From: Macrostomum hystrix
Taxonomy: Eukaryota; Platyhelminthes; Macrostomidae
Direction of reading: 5' to 3'
Assembly (NCBI GenBank): GCA_950097015.1
Contig: CATNEN010000001.1
Span: 3,998,001 to 4,062,000 of the forward strand
Length of the DNA: 64,000 nucleotides
The notes below the pieces were generated by a model, which was not told the origin of the DNA, did not search any database, and saw only the letters and a program-made list of their open reading frames with translations. Shown one piece after another: positions 1 to 12,535 of the stretch (its first letter is position 1; each line of letters begins with the position of its first letter). The position numbers and the translations under genes are program-made.

Positions 1-449
1 TTTGACTACAGACATAAAAATGTACAAATGTAAAAAACTGTATACTCCCTGTATCCCTGTAAACTGTATACTGATATTGAGCAGCAAAGTCCGAATAGCA
101 AAATAAATACCGGGAATCGGGAATGATAAGCGATAAGGTTTATTTGAGGCGGTGTGTGGTCTCCGATAACAGGAGTCCATTTTTCTTGCCGTCCGTTGCC
201 TGAAGAACGCGTTGACACTTTAATGCCAAAACTTTGTTCTTTCGCACATTTTTACGAAATTCTTAAATCGAATTTAATTTTATAAGGCATTCGAAAGCGT
301 GTCATTATCTTCGTAATTGCTTTTATTGTACGCGTACTCATTGACTTAGAAGCTTAGTGTTTAGCAACAAGCATGCTTCCAGAATCACTTAATTCCCATT
401 AATTGAAGTGACTGCTAGAAACGGTAAACATCTAGCTAGTAGAGCTCTT
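1..449. other. Intergenic DNA, no gene seen
   Basis: No open frame with recognisable protein similarity is visible. The stretch around 320-385 shares scattered short matches with 2385-2445 on the other side of the neighbouring SET gene, so it may be the outer, more diverged part of the flanking repeat listed at 450-680. Confidence 0.5.
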
Positions 450-680
450 CTGCATGGTCACAGGACTTGCACGGCCAAAAGAGGAAGGAGCAGCTCAAAT
501 AAAAACTGATAAACTGATGACTGGTCTCCCCACCACAGACAGAAGGAAAGCCGGCCTTATCTTATCCATTTGGTCTGTGCTCCCAGAGACTTCTAGAAAT
601 AACAACTTCTAGAAACTTCTAGAAATAAAAAGTCTGTGTGCTCCCCTCCCCACCCCACTTGATCGGTCCCACCCAAACCC
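450..680 (+). repeat. Flanking non-coding repeat, left copy
   Basis: This segment is closely matched by 2640-2802 in the same orientation. Both contain the block CCAAAAGAGGAAGGAGCAGC followed by an A-rich stretch, then a CTCCCCACCACAGAC block and a CTTATCTTATC...GGTCTGTGC block, ending near GATCRGTCCCACCC. The left copy has an extra TTCTAGAAA-rich insert around 588-630. No coding capacity is visible. The two copies bracket the KMT5A-like gene, so they are either two insertions of a dispersed element or the scar of a local duplication. Confidence 0.75.
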
Positions 681-753
681 GTTCAGAGTCATTACACACT
701 ACACAGGAAATTATTTTGCGATTTATTGTCATCACAAAAGTATATAATATTTC

Positions 754-2204
754 ATGGATATGAGTGATCAGTGGCTAATATCTGACTGCGGAAGTGCAGA
801 CACAGCAGCGCCCGGTTTAAAAATTCGTTTAAAGCGCGTATCGACCGCCCTCAATGAGGTGAGAATTCAGAGGCAGCAAATTATTTGAGATTGTAAAAAG
901 TTTACAACTTTTCCTTTATTCTTTTGTTATATTTCTATTGTACACTGACGTATTGCACGCATACATTGCCAGACTTCCCAACGCGCTGATCAGGTCAGGG
1001 TGACCTGCGAAACTGGCCCGGGACTTATAGTCCGATTCAAGCGACATTCTTGCGCAATTCCATCAACGGCTGAACTTCAGGTGAATGATAATGTATGTTA
1101 CCTGCCTGTTCAATAACTTGTCCTTCTAAGTATTCTCCTTCTCCCCTCTGCAACTATAATCTCCCACTATAATCTTTGCATGTAGGCCCGCGCCTTAATT
1201 TCTGTTATGCACATTCTCATGTTTCTGCATGAGAAAATATTTAAAATGTTTAATTTTTCAGACTAACAAACGCGCTGTCCCTGAGGTCAACGTCGAATTA
1301 TCCTTCTCCGACAGCGAGGAAGAGGGCGAAGGCAACTCACGCGTGGATCAATCTTTACGAATCGCCCTAGCAGTATGTCCATTAGAGGTTCGTCAATCAA
1401 TTGAGTGCGGTTAGATGGTGTGGCTGTATAAAGCTGATTTTAGGGCAAAGTTTCCTTTTCTGTAATCGTTTTTCTTTAAGTAGCTTAATGAGAGAGGAGA
1501 GGATTAAGAGGGAGTAAAAAGTAGAGGCCGATTAAGTGAGATGAGATGCAAACGAGATGTCAGCAAGCAAGTGAAATGTGAGAGAGGCGATGGAGAAAAG
1601 GGCGATTTAGAAGCATAAAAAAACAAATTAAATCGTGTTTAACTACACCCCCGCACAGCCTTTGCCTGACCCGACCGTTAAGAAGAGGCCGGCTCAGAAG
1701 CTCAGCCGATCTAGTGTCGATTATCGTCCCCCGACATCCACTAGAGATACAACCGAGCGCATACTGGGCATCAACGGGAAGACAGACACCGCGATCGCTG
1801 TTGCACCTGCGGGCGAGAAGGGACTGGGCGCCTTTGCGAGAATCAACCTAGCTGCGGGGGCGTTTGTCGATCAATTCGCCGGAATCCTGCTGAACGAACA
1901 GGAAGCGATTAGACGCGAATGTGAACCTAACTCCGACTGGATGCTATTTAAGTTTAAAGTTAACGGCAAATTATGGGTAATTGACGCCAGCAACAGTGAC
2001 GGACTGGGAAGGTACCTGAACCATTCTTCTACTGCTCCTAACTGTAAAGCAAAGCTCATTATTATCGACCAGGGGCTGCGACCCGTCATTTATTTCGTGA
2101 CAAATAAATATGTTGCAACGGGCACAGAACTGACGTTCGACTATACGACTGGTAGAGGTATCGATAATGATGATCTTGTGAAGAACCCATGGCTTCGAGA
2201 CTAG
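754..2204 (+). CDS. KMT5A: KMT5A-like SET-domain histone lysine methyltransferase (4 exons)
   Basis: Predicted histone H4 lysine-20 monomethyltransferase acting in the nucleus. My exon model is 754-858, 973-1080, 1262-1372 and 1659-2204. All introns are phase 0 with GT...AG ends (GTGAGA, GTGAAT, GTATGT donors; CCAG, TCAG, ACAG acceptors), giving about 289 residues. The N-terminal exons are unrecognised apart from an acidic serine patch (FSDSEEEGEGNS). The last exon carries the SET domain: GEKGLGAFA near its start, the RYLNHS motif for cofactor binding, the TFDY motif, and a C-terminal NPWLRD that matches the HPWLKH end of KMT5A/SET8 rather than pre-SET/post-SET enzymes. No cysteine-rich post-SET is present, as expected for KMT5A. 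A TATATAAT lies at 741-748 and AATAAA at 2302-2307. The start at 754 (or in-frame ATG 760) is inferred from the exon model. The SET assignment is firm; the subfamily is likely. Confidence 0.8.
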
Positions 2205-2639
2205 AAAGACACGCATGTTATTATGACTCGTCGCTTAGTTTATTTTGCTAAATCTTTAATCATGTAACAATCATGTTTAATTATGTATATTCTTTATTAC
2301 AAATAAAGCAATGGCGCATTGAGAAAATGGTTACTTTTCTGAAAAGTTTCTTGGAATTTGTGTCTTAATTTTTTTAATCGCTTAATGTACTCGTACTCAT
2401 TGGCATAATAAAGTAATAAAGCAAACAGGATGCTCCAGAATCATCAAGCAAGTAAATATAATTTAATAGTTTTATACCTCAGCAAATATCTTTTCCTAAC
2501 AGACTGTACATATCTGTACAAATCTGTACATATTTTAATTTTTCGAGACAAATAAAAGAGTATTTTTAGCGGCAGAGTTCTGCGGAAGTTCGGAACTGAC
2601 TCGCGCCCCCAGTCTTTTAGGGATCTAAAACCAATTGAA
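2205..2639. other. 3' flank of the SET gene
   Basis: Contains the AATAAA polyadenylation signal at 2302-2307. No gene is seen. Short matches to 320-385 occur near 2385-2445. Confidence 0.5.
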
Positions 2640-2802
2640 GTGAGTCACAGAACTTGAACAGCCAAAAGAGGAAGGAGCAGCTCAAATAAAAACTGATAAG
2701 AATATTTAGAACGTAATGCATGTGGGTCTCCCCACCACAGACGGAAGGAAAGCCTTATCTTATCAATTTGGTCTGTGCTTCCCACCCGATCAGTCCCACC
2801 CG
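2640..2802 (+). repeat. Flanking non-coding repeat, right copy
   Basis: Same orientation and nearly the same sequence as 450-680. It lacks the TTCTAGAAA insert of the left copy and carries a different short insert around 2697-2725. It lies between the SET gene and the minisatellite array. Confidence 0.75.
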
Positions 2803-3160
2803 ATGTGCCACGGCGTTCCTGCATGGCTTTCGAAGTTTCGGAGAAGAGCAATGGGGAATTTATGAACAGGGACTATTTTACTTAGATTGACTTAAAGTTG
2901 TTTTAAAAAAGCTTGAAAACTTCATGATGAGCTTGAAGATGAACTTTCCTTCATCATGAGGAAATCATTTGAAATCATGAAACCAACTCAGTCGTGTAGG
3001 AATTCATTTCTAGGTTGATTTTCAATTGAATCCGACTCGATAAACTGTGCTCAAATCTATTGGGACACCGACGACAGCCATATAATACTGACATAGTCAG
3101 AGTTAAGATAAACTTTTCTATGTGACTTTCCAGGTTAATAAGTTCGAGTCAAATAAATTT
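2803..3160. other. Unique DNA preceding the minisatellite
   Basis: No independent gene is seen. A possible splice acceptor (GACTTTCCAG, ending 3133) stands immediately before an open frame that runs into the first array units and stops at 3436. This may be the exon tail from which the 18-bp repeat grew, but the evidence is weak. Confidence 0.3.
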
Positions 3161-3426
3161 GATGATGATCCCCCAGTTGATGATGATCCCCCAGTTGATG
3201 ATGATCCCCCAGTTGATGATGATACCCCAGTTGATGATGATCCCCCTGTTGATGATGATCCCCAAGTTGATGATGATCCCTCAGTTGACAATGATCCCAC
3301 AGTTGACAATGATCCCCCAGTCGACAATTATCCCCCAGTTGACAATGATCACCCACTTGATAATGATCACTCAGTTGATTATGATCACTCAGTTGATTAT
3401 GATCACTCAGTTGATTATGATCACCC

Positions 3427-6400
3427 AGATGAATGATCCCCCAGTTGATGATGATCCCCCAGTTGATGATGATCCCCCAGTTGATGATGATTCCCCAGTT
3501 GACAATTATCCCCCAGTCGACAATTATCCCCCAGTTGACCATGATCCGCCAGTTAACAATGATCACCCACTTGATAATGATCCCCCAGTTGACCATGATC
3601 CCCAAGTTGACAAAGATTCCCAGTTGACAATGATCACTCAGTTGATTATGATCTCTGAGTTGATTATGATCAGCCAGTTGACAAGTATCCCCCAGTTGAT
3701 GATGATCCCCCAGTTGACAATGATCCCACAAGTTGACAATGATCAGTCAGTTGATTATGATCACTCAGTTGACAATGATCACCCAGTTGACAATGATCCC
3801 CCAGTTGACAATGATCCCACAGTTGACAATGATCCCCCAGTTAACAATGAACCCCAGTTGACAATTTTCCCCCAGTCGAAAATGATCCCCCAGTTGACCA
3901 TAATCCCCAAGTTGACAATGATTCCCAGTTGACAATGATCCACAAGTTGACAATGATCACTCAGTTGATTATGATCACCCAGTTGACAATGATCCCCCAT
4001 TTGATGATGATCCCCCAGTTGATGATGATCCCCCAGTTGATGATGATCCCCCAGTTGATTATGATCCCCCAGTTGATGATGATCCCCCAGTTGATGATGA
4101 TTCCCCAGTTGACAATTATCACCCAGTTGACAATGATCCCCCAGTTGACAATGATTCCCAGTTGATTATGATCACTCAGTTGATGATGATCCCCCAGTTG
4201 ATGATGATTCCCCAGTTGACAATTATCACCCAGTTGACAATGATCTTCCAGTTGACAATGATCCCACAGTTGACAATGATCCCACAGTTGACAATGACAA
4301 TGACAAGTATCCCCCAGTTGATGATGATCCCCCAGTTGACAATGATTCCCAGTTGACAATGATCCACAAGTTGACAATGATCACTCAGTTGATTATGATC
4401 ACCCAGTTGACAATGATCCCCCATTTGATGATGATCCCTCAGTTGATGATGATCCCCCAGTTGATGATGATCCCCCAGTTGATGATGATCCCCCAGTTGA
4501 CCATGATCCCCAAGTTGACAAAGATTCCCAGTTGACAATGATCCACAAGTTGAAAATGATCACTCAGTTGATTATGATCACTCAGTTGACAATTATCCCC
4601 CAGTTGACAATGATCCCACAGTTGACAATGATCCCCCAGTTGACAATGATCCCCCATTTGATTATGATCCCCCAGTTGATGATGATCCCCCAGTTGATGA
4701 TGATTCCCCAGTTGACAATTATCACCCAGTTGACAATGATCCCCCAGTTGACAATGATTCCCAGTTGATTATGATCACTCAGTTGATGATGATCCCCCAG
4801 TTGATGATGATTCCCCAGTTGACAATTATCACCCAGTTGACAATGATCTTCCAGTTGACAATGATCCCACAGTTGACAATGATCCCACAGTTGACAATGA
4901 CAATGACAATGATTCCCAGTTGTCAATGATCCACAAGTTGACAAAGATTCCCAGTTGACAATGATCCACAAGTTAACAATGATCACTCAGTTGATTATGA
5001 TCACTGAGTTGATTATGATCAGCCAGTTGACAAGTATCCCCCAGTTGACAATGATCCCACAGTTGACAATGATCCACAAGTTGACAATGATCACTCAGTT
5101 GATTATGATCACCCAGTTGACAATGATCCCCCATTTGATGATGATCCCCCAGTTGATGATAATCCCCCAGTTGATGATGATCCCCCAGTTGATGATGATC
5201 CCCCAGTTGACCATGATCCCACAGTTGACAATGATCCACAAGTTGACAATGATCAGTCAGTTGATTATGATCACTCAGTTGACAATGATCACCCAGTTGA
5301 CAATGATCCCCCAGTTGACAATGATCCCACAGTTGACAATGATCCCCCAGTTAACAATGAACCCCAGTTGACAATTATCCCCCAGTCGAAAATGATCCCC
5401 CAGTTGACCATGATCCCCAAGTTGACAATGATTCCCAGTTGACAATGATCCACAAGTTGACAATGATCACTCAGTTGATTATGATCACCCAGTTGACAAT
5501 GATCCCCCATTTGATGATGATCCCCCAGTTGATTATGATCACTCAGTTGACAATTATCCCCCAGTTGACAATGATCCCACAGTTGACAATGATCCCCCAG
5601 TTGACAATGATCCCCCATTTGATTATGATCCCCCAGTTGATGATGATCCCCCAGTTGATTATGATTCCCCAGTTGACAATTATCACCCAGTTGACAATGA
5701 TCCCCCAGTTGACAATGATCCCCCATTTGATTATGATCCCCCAGTTGATGATGATCCCCCAGTTGATTATGATTCCCCAGTTGACAATTATCACCCAGTT
5801 GACATTGATCTTCCAGTTGACAATGATCCCACAGTTGACAATGACAATGACAATGATTCCCAGTTGTCAATGATCCACAAGTTGACAAAGATTCCCAGTT
5901 GACAATGATCCACAAGTTAACAATGATCACTCAGTTGATTATGATCAGCCAGTTGACAAGTATCCCCCAGTTGATGATGATCCCCCAGTTGACAATGATC
6001 CCACAGTTGACAATGATCCACAAGTTGACAATGATCACTCAGTTGATTATGATCACCCAGTTGACAATGATCCCCCATTTGATGATGATCCCTCAGTTGA
6101 TGATGATCCCCCAGTTGATGATGATCCCCCAGTTGATGATGATACCCCAGTTGATGATGATCCCCCTGTTGATGATGATCCCCAAGTTGATGATGATCCC
6201 TCAGTTGACAATGATCCCACAGTTGACAATGATCCCCCAGTCGACAATTATCCCCCAGTTGACAATGATCACCCACTTGATAATGATCACTCAGTTGATT
6301 ATGATCACTCAGTTGATTATGATCACTCAGTTGATTATGATCACCCAGATGAATGATCCCCCAGTTGATGATGATCCCCCAGTTGATGATGATCCCCCAG

Positions 6401-9400
6401 TTGATGATGATTCCCCAGTTGACAATTATCCCCCAGTCGACAATTATCCCCGAGTTGACCATGATCCGCCAGTTGACAATGATCACCCACTTGATAATGA
6501 TCCCCCAGTTGACCATGATCCCCAAGTTGACAAAGATTCCCAGTTGACAATGATCACTCAGTTGATTATGATCTCTGAGTTGATTATGATCAGCCAGTTG
6601 ACAAGTATCCCCCAGTTGATGATGATCCCCCAGTTGACAATGATCCCACAGTTGACAATGATCAGTCAGTTGATTATGATCACTCAGTTGACAATGATCA
6701 CCCAGTTGACAATGATCCCCCAGTTGACAATGATCCCACAGTTGACAATGATCCCCCAGTTAACAATGAACCCCAGTTGACAATTTTCCCCCAGTCGAAA
6801 ATGATCCCCCAGTTGACCATAATCCCCAAGTTGACAATGATTCCCAGTTGACAATGATCCACAAGTTGACAATGATCACTCAGTTGATTATGATCACCCA
6901 GTTGACAATGATCCCCCATTTGATGATGATCCCCCAGTTGATGATGATCCCCCAGTTGATGATGATCCCCCAGTTGATTATGATCCCCCAGTTGATGATG
7001 ATCCCCCAGTTGATGATGATTCCCCAGTTGACAATTATCACCCAGTTGACAATGATCCCCCAGTTGACAATGATTCCCAGTTGATTATGATCACTCAGTT
7101 GATGATGATCCCCCAGTTGATGATGATTCCCCAGTTGACAATTATCACCCAGTTGACAATGATCTTCCAGTTGACAATGATCCCACAGTTGACAATGATC
7201 CCACAGTTGACAATGACAATGACAAGTATCCCCCAGTTGATGATGATCCCCCAGTTGACAATGATTCCCAGTTGACAATGATCCACAAGTTGACAATGAT
7301 CACTCAGTTGATTATGATCACCCAGTTGACAATGATCCCCCATTTGATGATGATCCCTCAGTTGATGATGATCCCCCAGTTGATGATGATCCCCCAGTTG
7401 ATGATGATCCCCCAGTTGACCATGATCCCCAAGTTGACAAAGATTCCCAGTTGACAATGATCCACAAGTTGAAAATGATCACTCAGTTGATTATGATCAC
7501 TCAGTTGACAATTATCCCCCAGTTGACAATGATCCCACAGTTGACAATGATCCCCCAGTTGACAATGATCCCCCATTTGATTATGATCCCCCAGTTGATG
7601 ATGATCCCCCAGTTGATGATGATTCCCCAGTTGACAATTATCACCCAGTTGACAATGATCCCCCAGTTGACAATGATTCCCAGTTGATTATGATCACTCA
7701 GTTGATGATGATCCCCCAGTTGATGATGATTCCCCAGTTGACAATTATCACCCAGTTGACAATGATCCCACAGTTGACAATGATCCCACAGTTGACAATG
7801 ACAATGACAATGATTCCCAGTTGTCAATGATCCACAAGTTGACAAAGATTCCCAGTTGACAATGATCCACAAGTTAACAATGATCACTCAGTTGATTATG
7901 ATCACTGAGTTGATTATGATCAGCCAGTTGACAAGTATCCCCCAGTTGATGATGATCCCCCAGTTGACAATGATCCCACAGTTGACAATGATCCACAAGT
8001 TGACAATGATCACTCAGTTGATTATGATCACCCAGTTGACAATGATCCCCCATTTGATGATGATCCCCCAGTTGATTATGATCACTCAGTTGACAATTAT
8101 CCCCCAGTTGACAATGATCCCACAGTTGACAATGATCCCCCAGTTGACAATGATCCCCCATTTGATTATGATCCCCCAGTTGATGATGATCCCCCAGTTG
8201 ATTATGATTCCCCAGTTGACAATTATCACCCAGTTGACAATGATCCCCCAGTTGACAATGATCCCCCATTTGATTATGATCCCCCAGTTGATGATGATCC
8301 CCCAGTTGATTATGATTCCCCAGTTGACAATTATCACCCAGTTGACATTGATCTTCCAGTTGACAATGATCCCACAGTTGACAATGACAATGACAATGAT
8401 TCCCAGTTGTCAATGATCCACAAGTTGACAAAGATTCCCAGTTGACAATGATCCACAAGTTAACAATGATCACTCAGTTGATTATGATCACTGAGTTGAT
8501 TATGATCAGCCAGTTGACAAGTATCCCCCAGTTGATGATGATCCCCCAGTTGACAATGATCCCACAGTTGACAATGATCCACAAGTTGACAATGATCACT
8601 CAGTTGATTATGATCACCCAGTTGACAATGATCCCCCATTTGATGATGATCCCTCAGTTGATGATGATCCCCCAGTTGATGATGATCCCCCAGTTGATGA
8701 TGATACCCCAGTTGATGATGATCCCCCTGTTGATGATGATCCCCAAGTTGATGATGATCCCTCAGTTGACAATGATCCCACAGTTGACAATGATCCCCCA
8801 GTCGACAATTATCCCCCAGTTGACAATGATCACCCACTTGATAATGATCACTCAGTTGATTATGATCACTCAGTTGATTATGATCACTCAGTTGATTATG
8901 ATCACCCAGATGAATGATCCCCCAGTTGATGATGATCCCCCAGTTGATGATGATCCCCCAGTTGATGATGATTCCCCAGTTGACAATTATCCCCCAGTCG
9001 ACAATTATCCCCGAGTTGACCATGATCCGCCAGTTGACAATGATCACCCACTTGATAATGATCCCCCAGTTGACCATGATCCCCAAGTTGACAAAGATTC
9101 CCAGTTGACAATGATCACTCAGTTGATTATGATCTCTGAGTTGATTATGATCAGCCAGTTGACAAGTATCCCCCAGTTGATGATGATCCCCCAGTTGACA
9201 ATGATCCCACAGTTGACAATGATCAGTCAGTTGATTATGATCACTCAGTTGACAATGATCACCCAGTTGACAATGATCCCCCAGTTGACAATGATCCCAC
9301 AGTTGACAATGATCCCCCAGTTAACAATGAACCCCAGTTGACAATGATCCCCCAGTTGATTATGATCCCCCAGTTGATGATGATCCCCCAGTTGATGATG

Positions 9401-12400
9401 ATTCCCCAGTTGACAATTATCACCCAGTTGACAATGATCCCCCAGTTGACAATGATTCCCAGTTGATTATGATCACTCAGTTGATGATGATCCCCCAGTT
9501 GATGATGATTCCCCAGTTGACAATTATCACCCAGTTGACAATGATCTTCCAGTTGACAATGATCCCACAGTTGACAATGATCCCACAGTTGACAATGACA
9601 ATGACAAGTATCCCCCAGTTGATGATGATCCCCCAGTTGACAATGATTCCCAGTTGACAATGATCCACAAGTTGACAATGATCACTCAGTTGATTATGAT
9701 CACCCAGTTGACAATGATCCCCCATTTGATGATGATCCCTCAGTTGATGATGATCCCCCAGTTGATGATGATCCCCCAGTTGATGATGATCCCCCAGTTG
9801 ACCATGATCCCCAAGTTGACAAAGATTCCCAGTTGACAATGATCCACAAGTTGAAAATGATCACTCAGTTGATTATGATCACTCAGTTGACAATTATCCC
9901 CCAGTTGACAATGATCCCACAGTTGACAATGATCCCCCAGTTGACAATGATCCCCCATTTGATTATGATCCCCCAGTTGATGATGATCCCCCAGTTGATG
10001 ATGATTCCCCAGTTGACAATTATCACCCAGTTGACAATGATCCCCCAGTTGACAATGATTCCCAGTTGATTATGATCACTCAGTTGATGATGATCCCCCA
10101 GTTGATGATGATTCCCCAGTTGACAATTATCACCCAGTTGACAATGATCTTCCAGTTGACAATGATCCCACAGTTGACAATGATCCCACAGTTGACAATG
10201 ACAATGACAATGATTCCCAGTTGTCAATGATCCACAAGTTGACAAAGATTCCCAGTTGACAATGATCCACAAGTTAACAATGATCACTCAGTTGATTATG
10301 ATCACTGAGTTGATTATGATCAGCCAGTTGACAAGTATCCCCCAGTTGATGATGATCCCCCAGTTGACAATGATCCCACAGTTGACAATGATCCACAAGT
10401 TGACAATGATCACTCAGTTGATTATGATCACCCAGTTGACAATGATCCCCCATTTGATGATGATCCCTCAGTTGATGATGATCCCCCAGTTGATGATGAT
10501 CCCCCAGTTGATGATGATACCCCAGTTGATGATGATCCCCCTGTTGATGATGATCCCCAAGTTGATGATGATCCCTCAGTTGACAATGATCCCACAGTTG
10601 ACAATGATCCCCCAGTCGACAATTATCCCCCAGTTGACAATGATCACCCACTTGATAATGATCACTCAGTTGATTATGATCACTCAGTTGATTATGATCA
10701 CTCAGTTGATTATGATCACCCAGATGAATGATCCCCCAGTTGATGATGATCCCCCAGTTGATGATGATCCCCCAGTTGATGATGATTCCCCAGTTGACAA
10801 TTATCCCCCAGTCGACAATTATCCCCGAGTTGACCATGATCCGCCAGTTGACAATGATCACCCACTTGATAATGATCCCCCAGTTGACCATGATCCCCAA
10901 GTTGACAAAGATTCCCAGTTGACAATGATCACTCAGTTGATTATGATCTCTGAGTTGATTATGATCAGCCAGTTGACAAGTATCCCCCAGTTGATGATGA
11001 TCCCCCAGTTGACAATGATCCCACAGTTGACAATGATCAGTCAGTTGATTATGATCACTCAGTTGACAATGATCACCCAGTTGACAATGATCCCCCAGTT
11101 GACAATGATCCCACAGTTGACAATGATCCCCCAGTTAACAATGAACCCCAGTTGACAATTTTCCCCCAGTCGAAAATGATCCCCCAGTTGACCATAATCC
11201 CCAAGTTGACAATGATTCCCAGTTGACAATGATCCACAAGTTGACAATGATCACTCAGTTGATTATGATCACCCAGTTGACAATGATCCCCCATTTGATG
11301 ATGATCCCCCAGTTGATGATGATCCCCCAGTTGATGATGATCCCCCAGTTGATTATGATCCCCCAGTTGATGATGATCCCCCAGTTGATGATGATTCCCC
11401 AGTTGACAATTATCACCCAGTTGACAATGATCCCCCAGTTGACAATGATTCCCAGTTGATTATGATCACTCAGTTGATGATGATCCCCCAGTTGATGATG
11501 ATTCCCCAGTTGACAATTATCACCCAGTTGACAATGATCTTCCAGTTGACAATGATCCCACAGTTGACAATGATCCCACAGTTGACAATGACAATGACAA
11601 GTATCCCCCAGTTGATGATGATCCCCCAGTTGACAATGATTCCCAGTTGACAATGATCCACAAGTTGACAATGATCACTCAGTTGATTATGATCACCCAG
11701 TTGACAATGATCCCCCATTTGATGATGATCCCTCAGTTGATGATGATCCCCCAGTTGATGATGATCCCCCAGTTGATGATGATCCCCCAGTTGACCATGA
11801 TCCCCAAGTTGACAAAGATTCCCAGTTGACAATGATCCACAAGTTGAAAATGATCACTCAGTTGATTATGATCACTCAGTTGACAATTATCCCCCAGTTG
11901 ACAATGATCCCACAGTTGACAATGATCCCCCAGTTGACAATGATCCCCCATTTGATTATGATCCCCCAGTTGATGATGATCCCCCAGTTGATGATGATTC
12001 CCCAGTTGACAATTATCACCCAGTTGACAATGATCCCCCAGTTGACAATGATTCCCAGTTGATTATGATCACTCAGTTGATGATGATCCCCCAGTTGATG
12101 ATGATTCCCCAGTTGACAATTATCACCCAGTTGACAATGATCTTCCAGTTGACAATGATCCCACAGTTGACAATGATCCCACAGTTGACAATGACAATGA
12201 CAATGATTCCCAGTTGTCAATGATCCACAAGTTGACAAAGATTCCCAGTTGACAATGATCCACAAGTTAACAATGATCACTCAGTTGATTATGATCACTG
12301 AGTTGATTATGATCAGCCAGTTGACAAGTATCCCCCAGTTGATGATGATCCCCCAGTTGACAATGATCCCACAGTTGACAATGATCCACAAGTTGACAAT

Positions 12401-12535
12401 GATCACTCAGTTGATTATGATCACCCAGTTGACAATGATCCCCCATTTGATGATGATCCCCCAGTTGATGATAATCCCCCAGTTGATGATGATCCCCCAG
12501 TTGATGATGATCCCCCAGTTGACCATGATCCCACA
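3427..12535. repeat. Left half of array: higher-order repeats of unequal length
   Basis: A rare variant unit, CCCAGATGAATGATCC, marks corresponding points at 3427, 6347, 8908 and 10722, i.e. spacings of 2,920, 2,561 and 1,814 bp. Long blocks between the markers are almost identical (for example 8442-9110 and 10256-10924). The first copy has one extra A near 3729, which explains a 2,919 versus 2,920 offset. The changing period points to deletion and unequal exchange between higher-order units rather than simple doubling. Confidence 0.8.
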
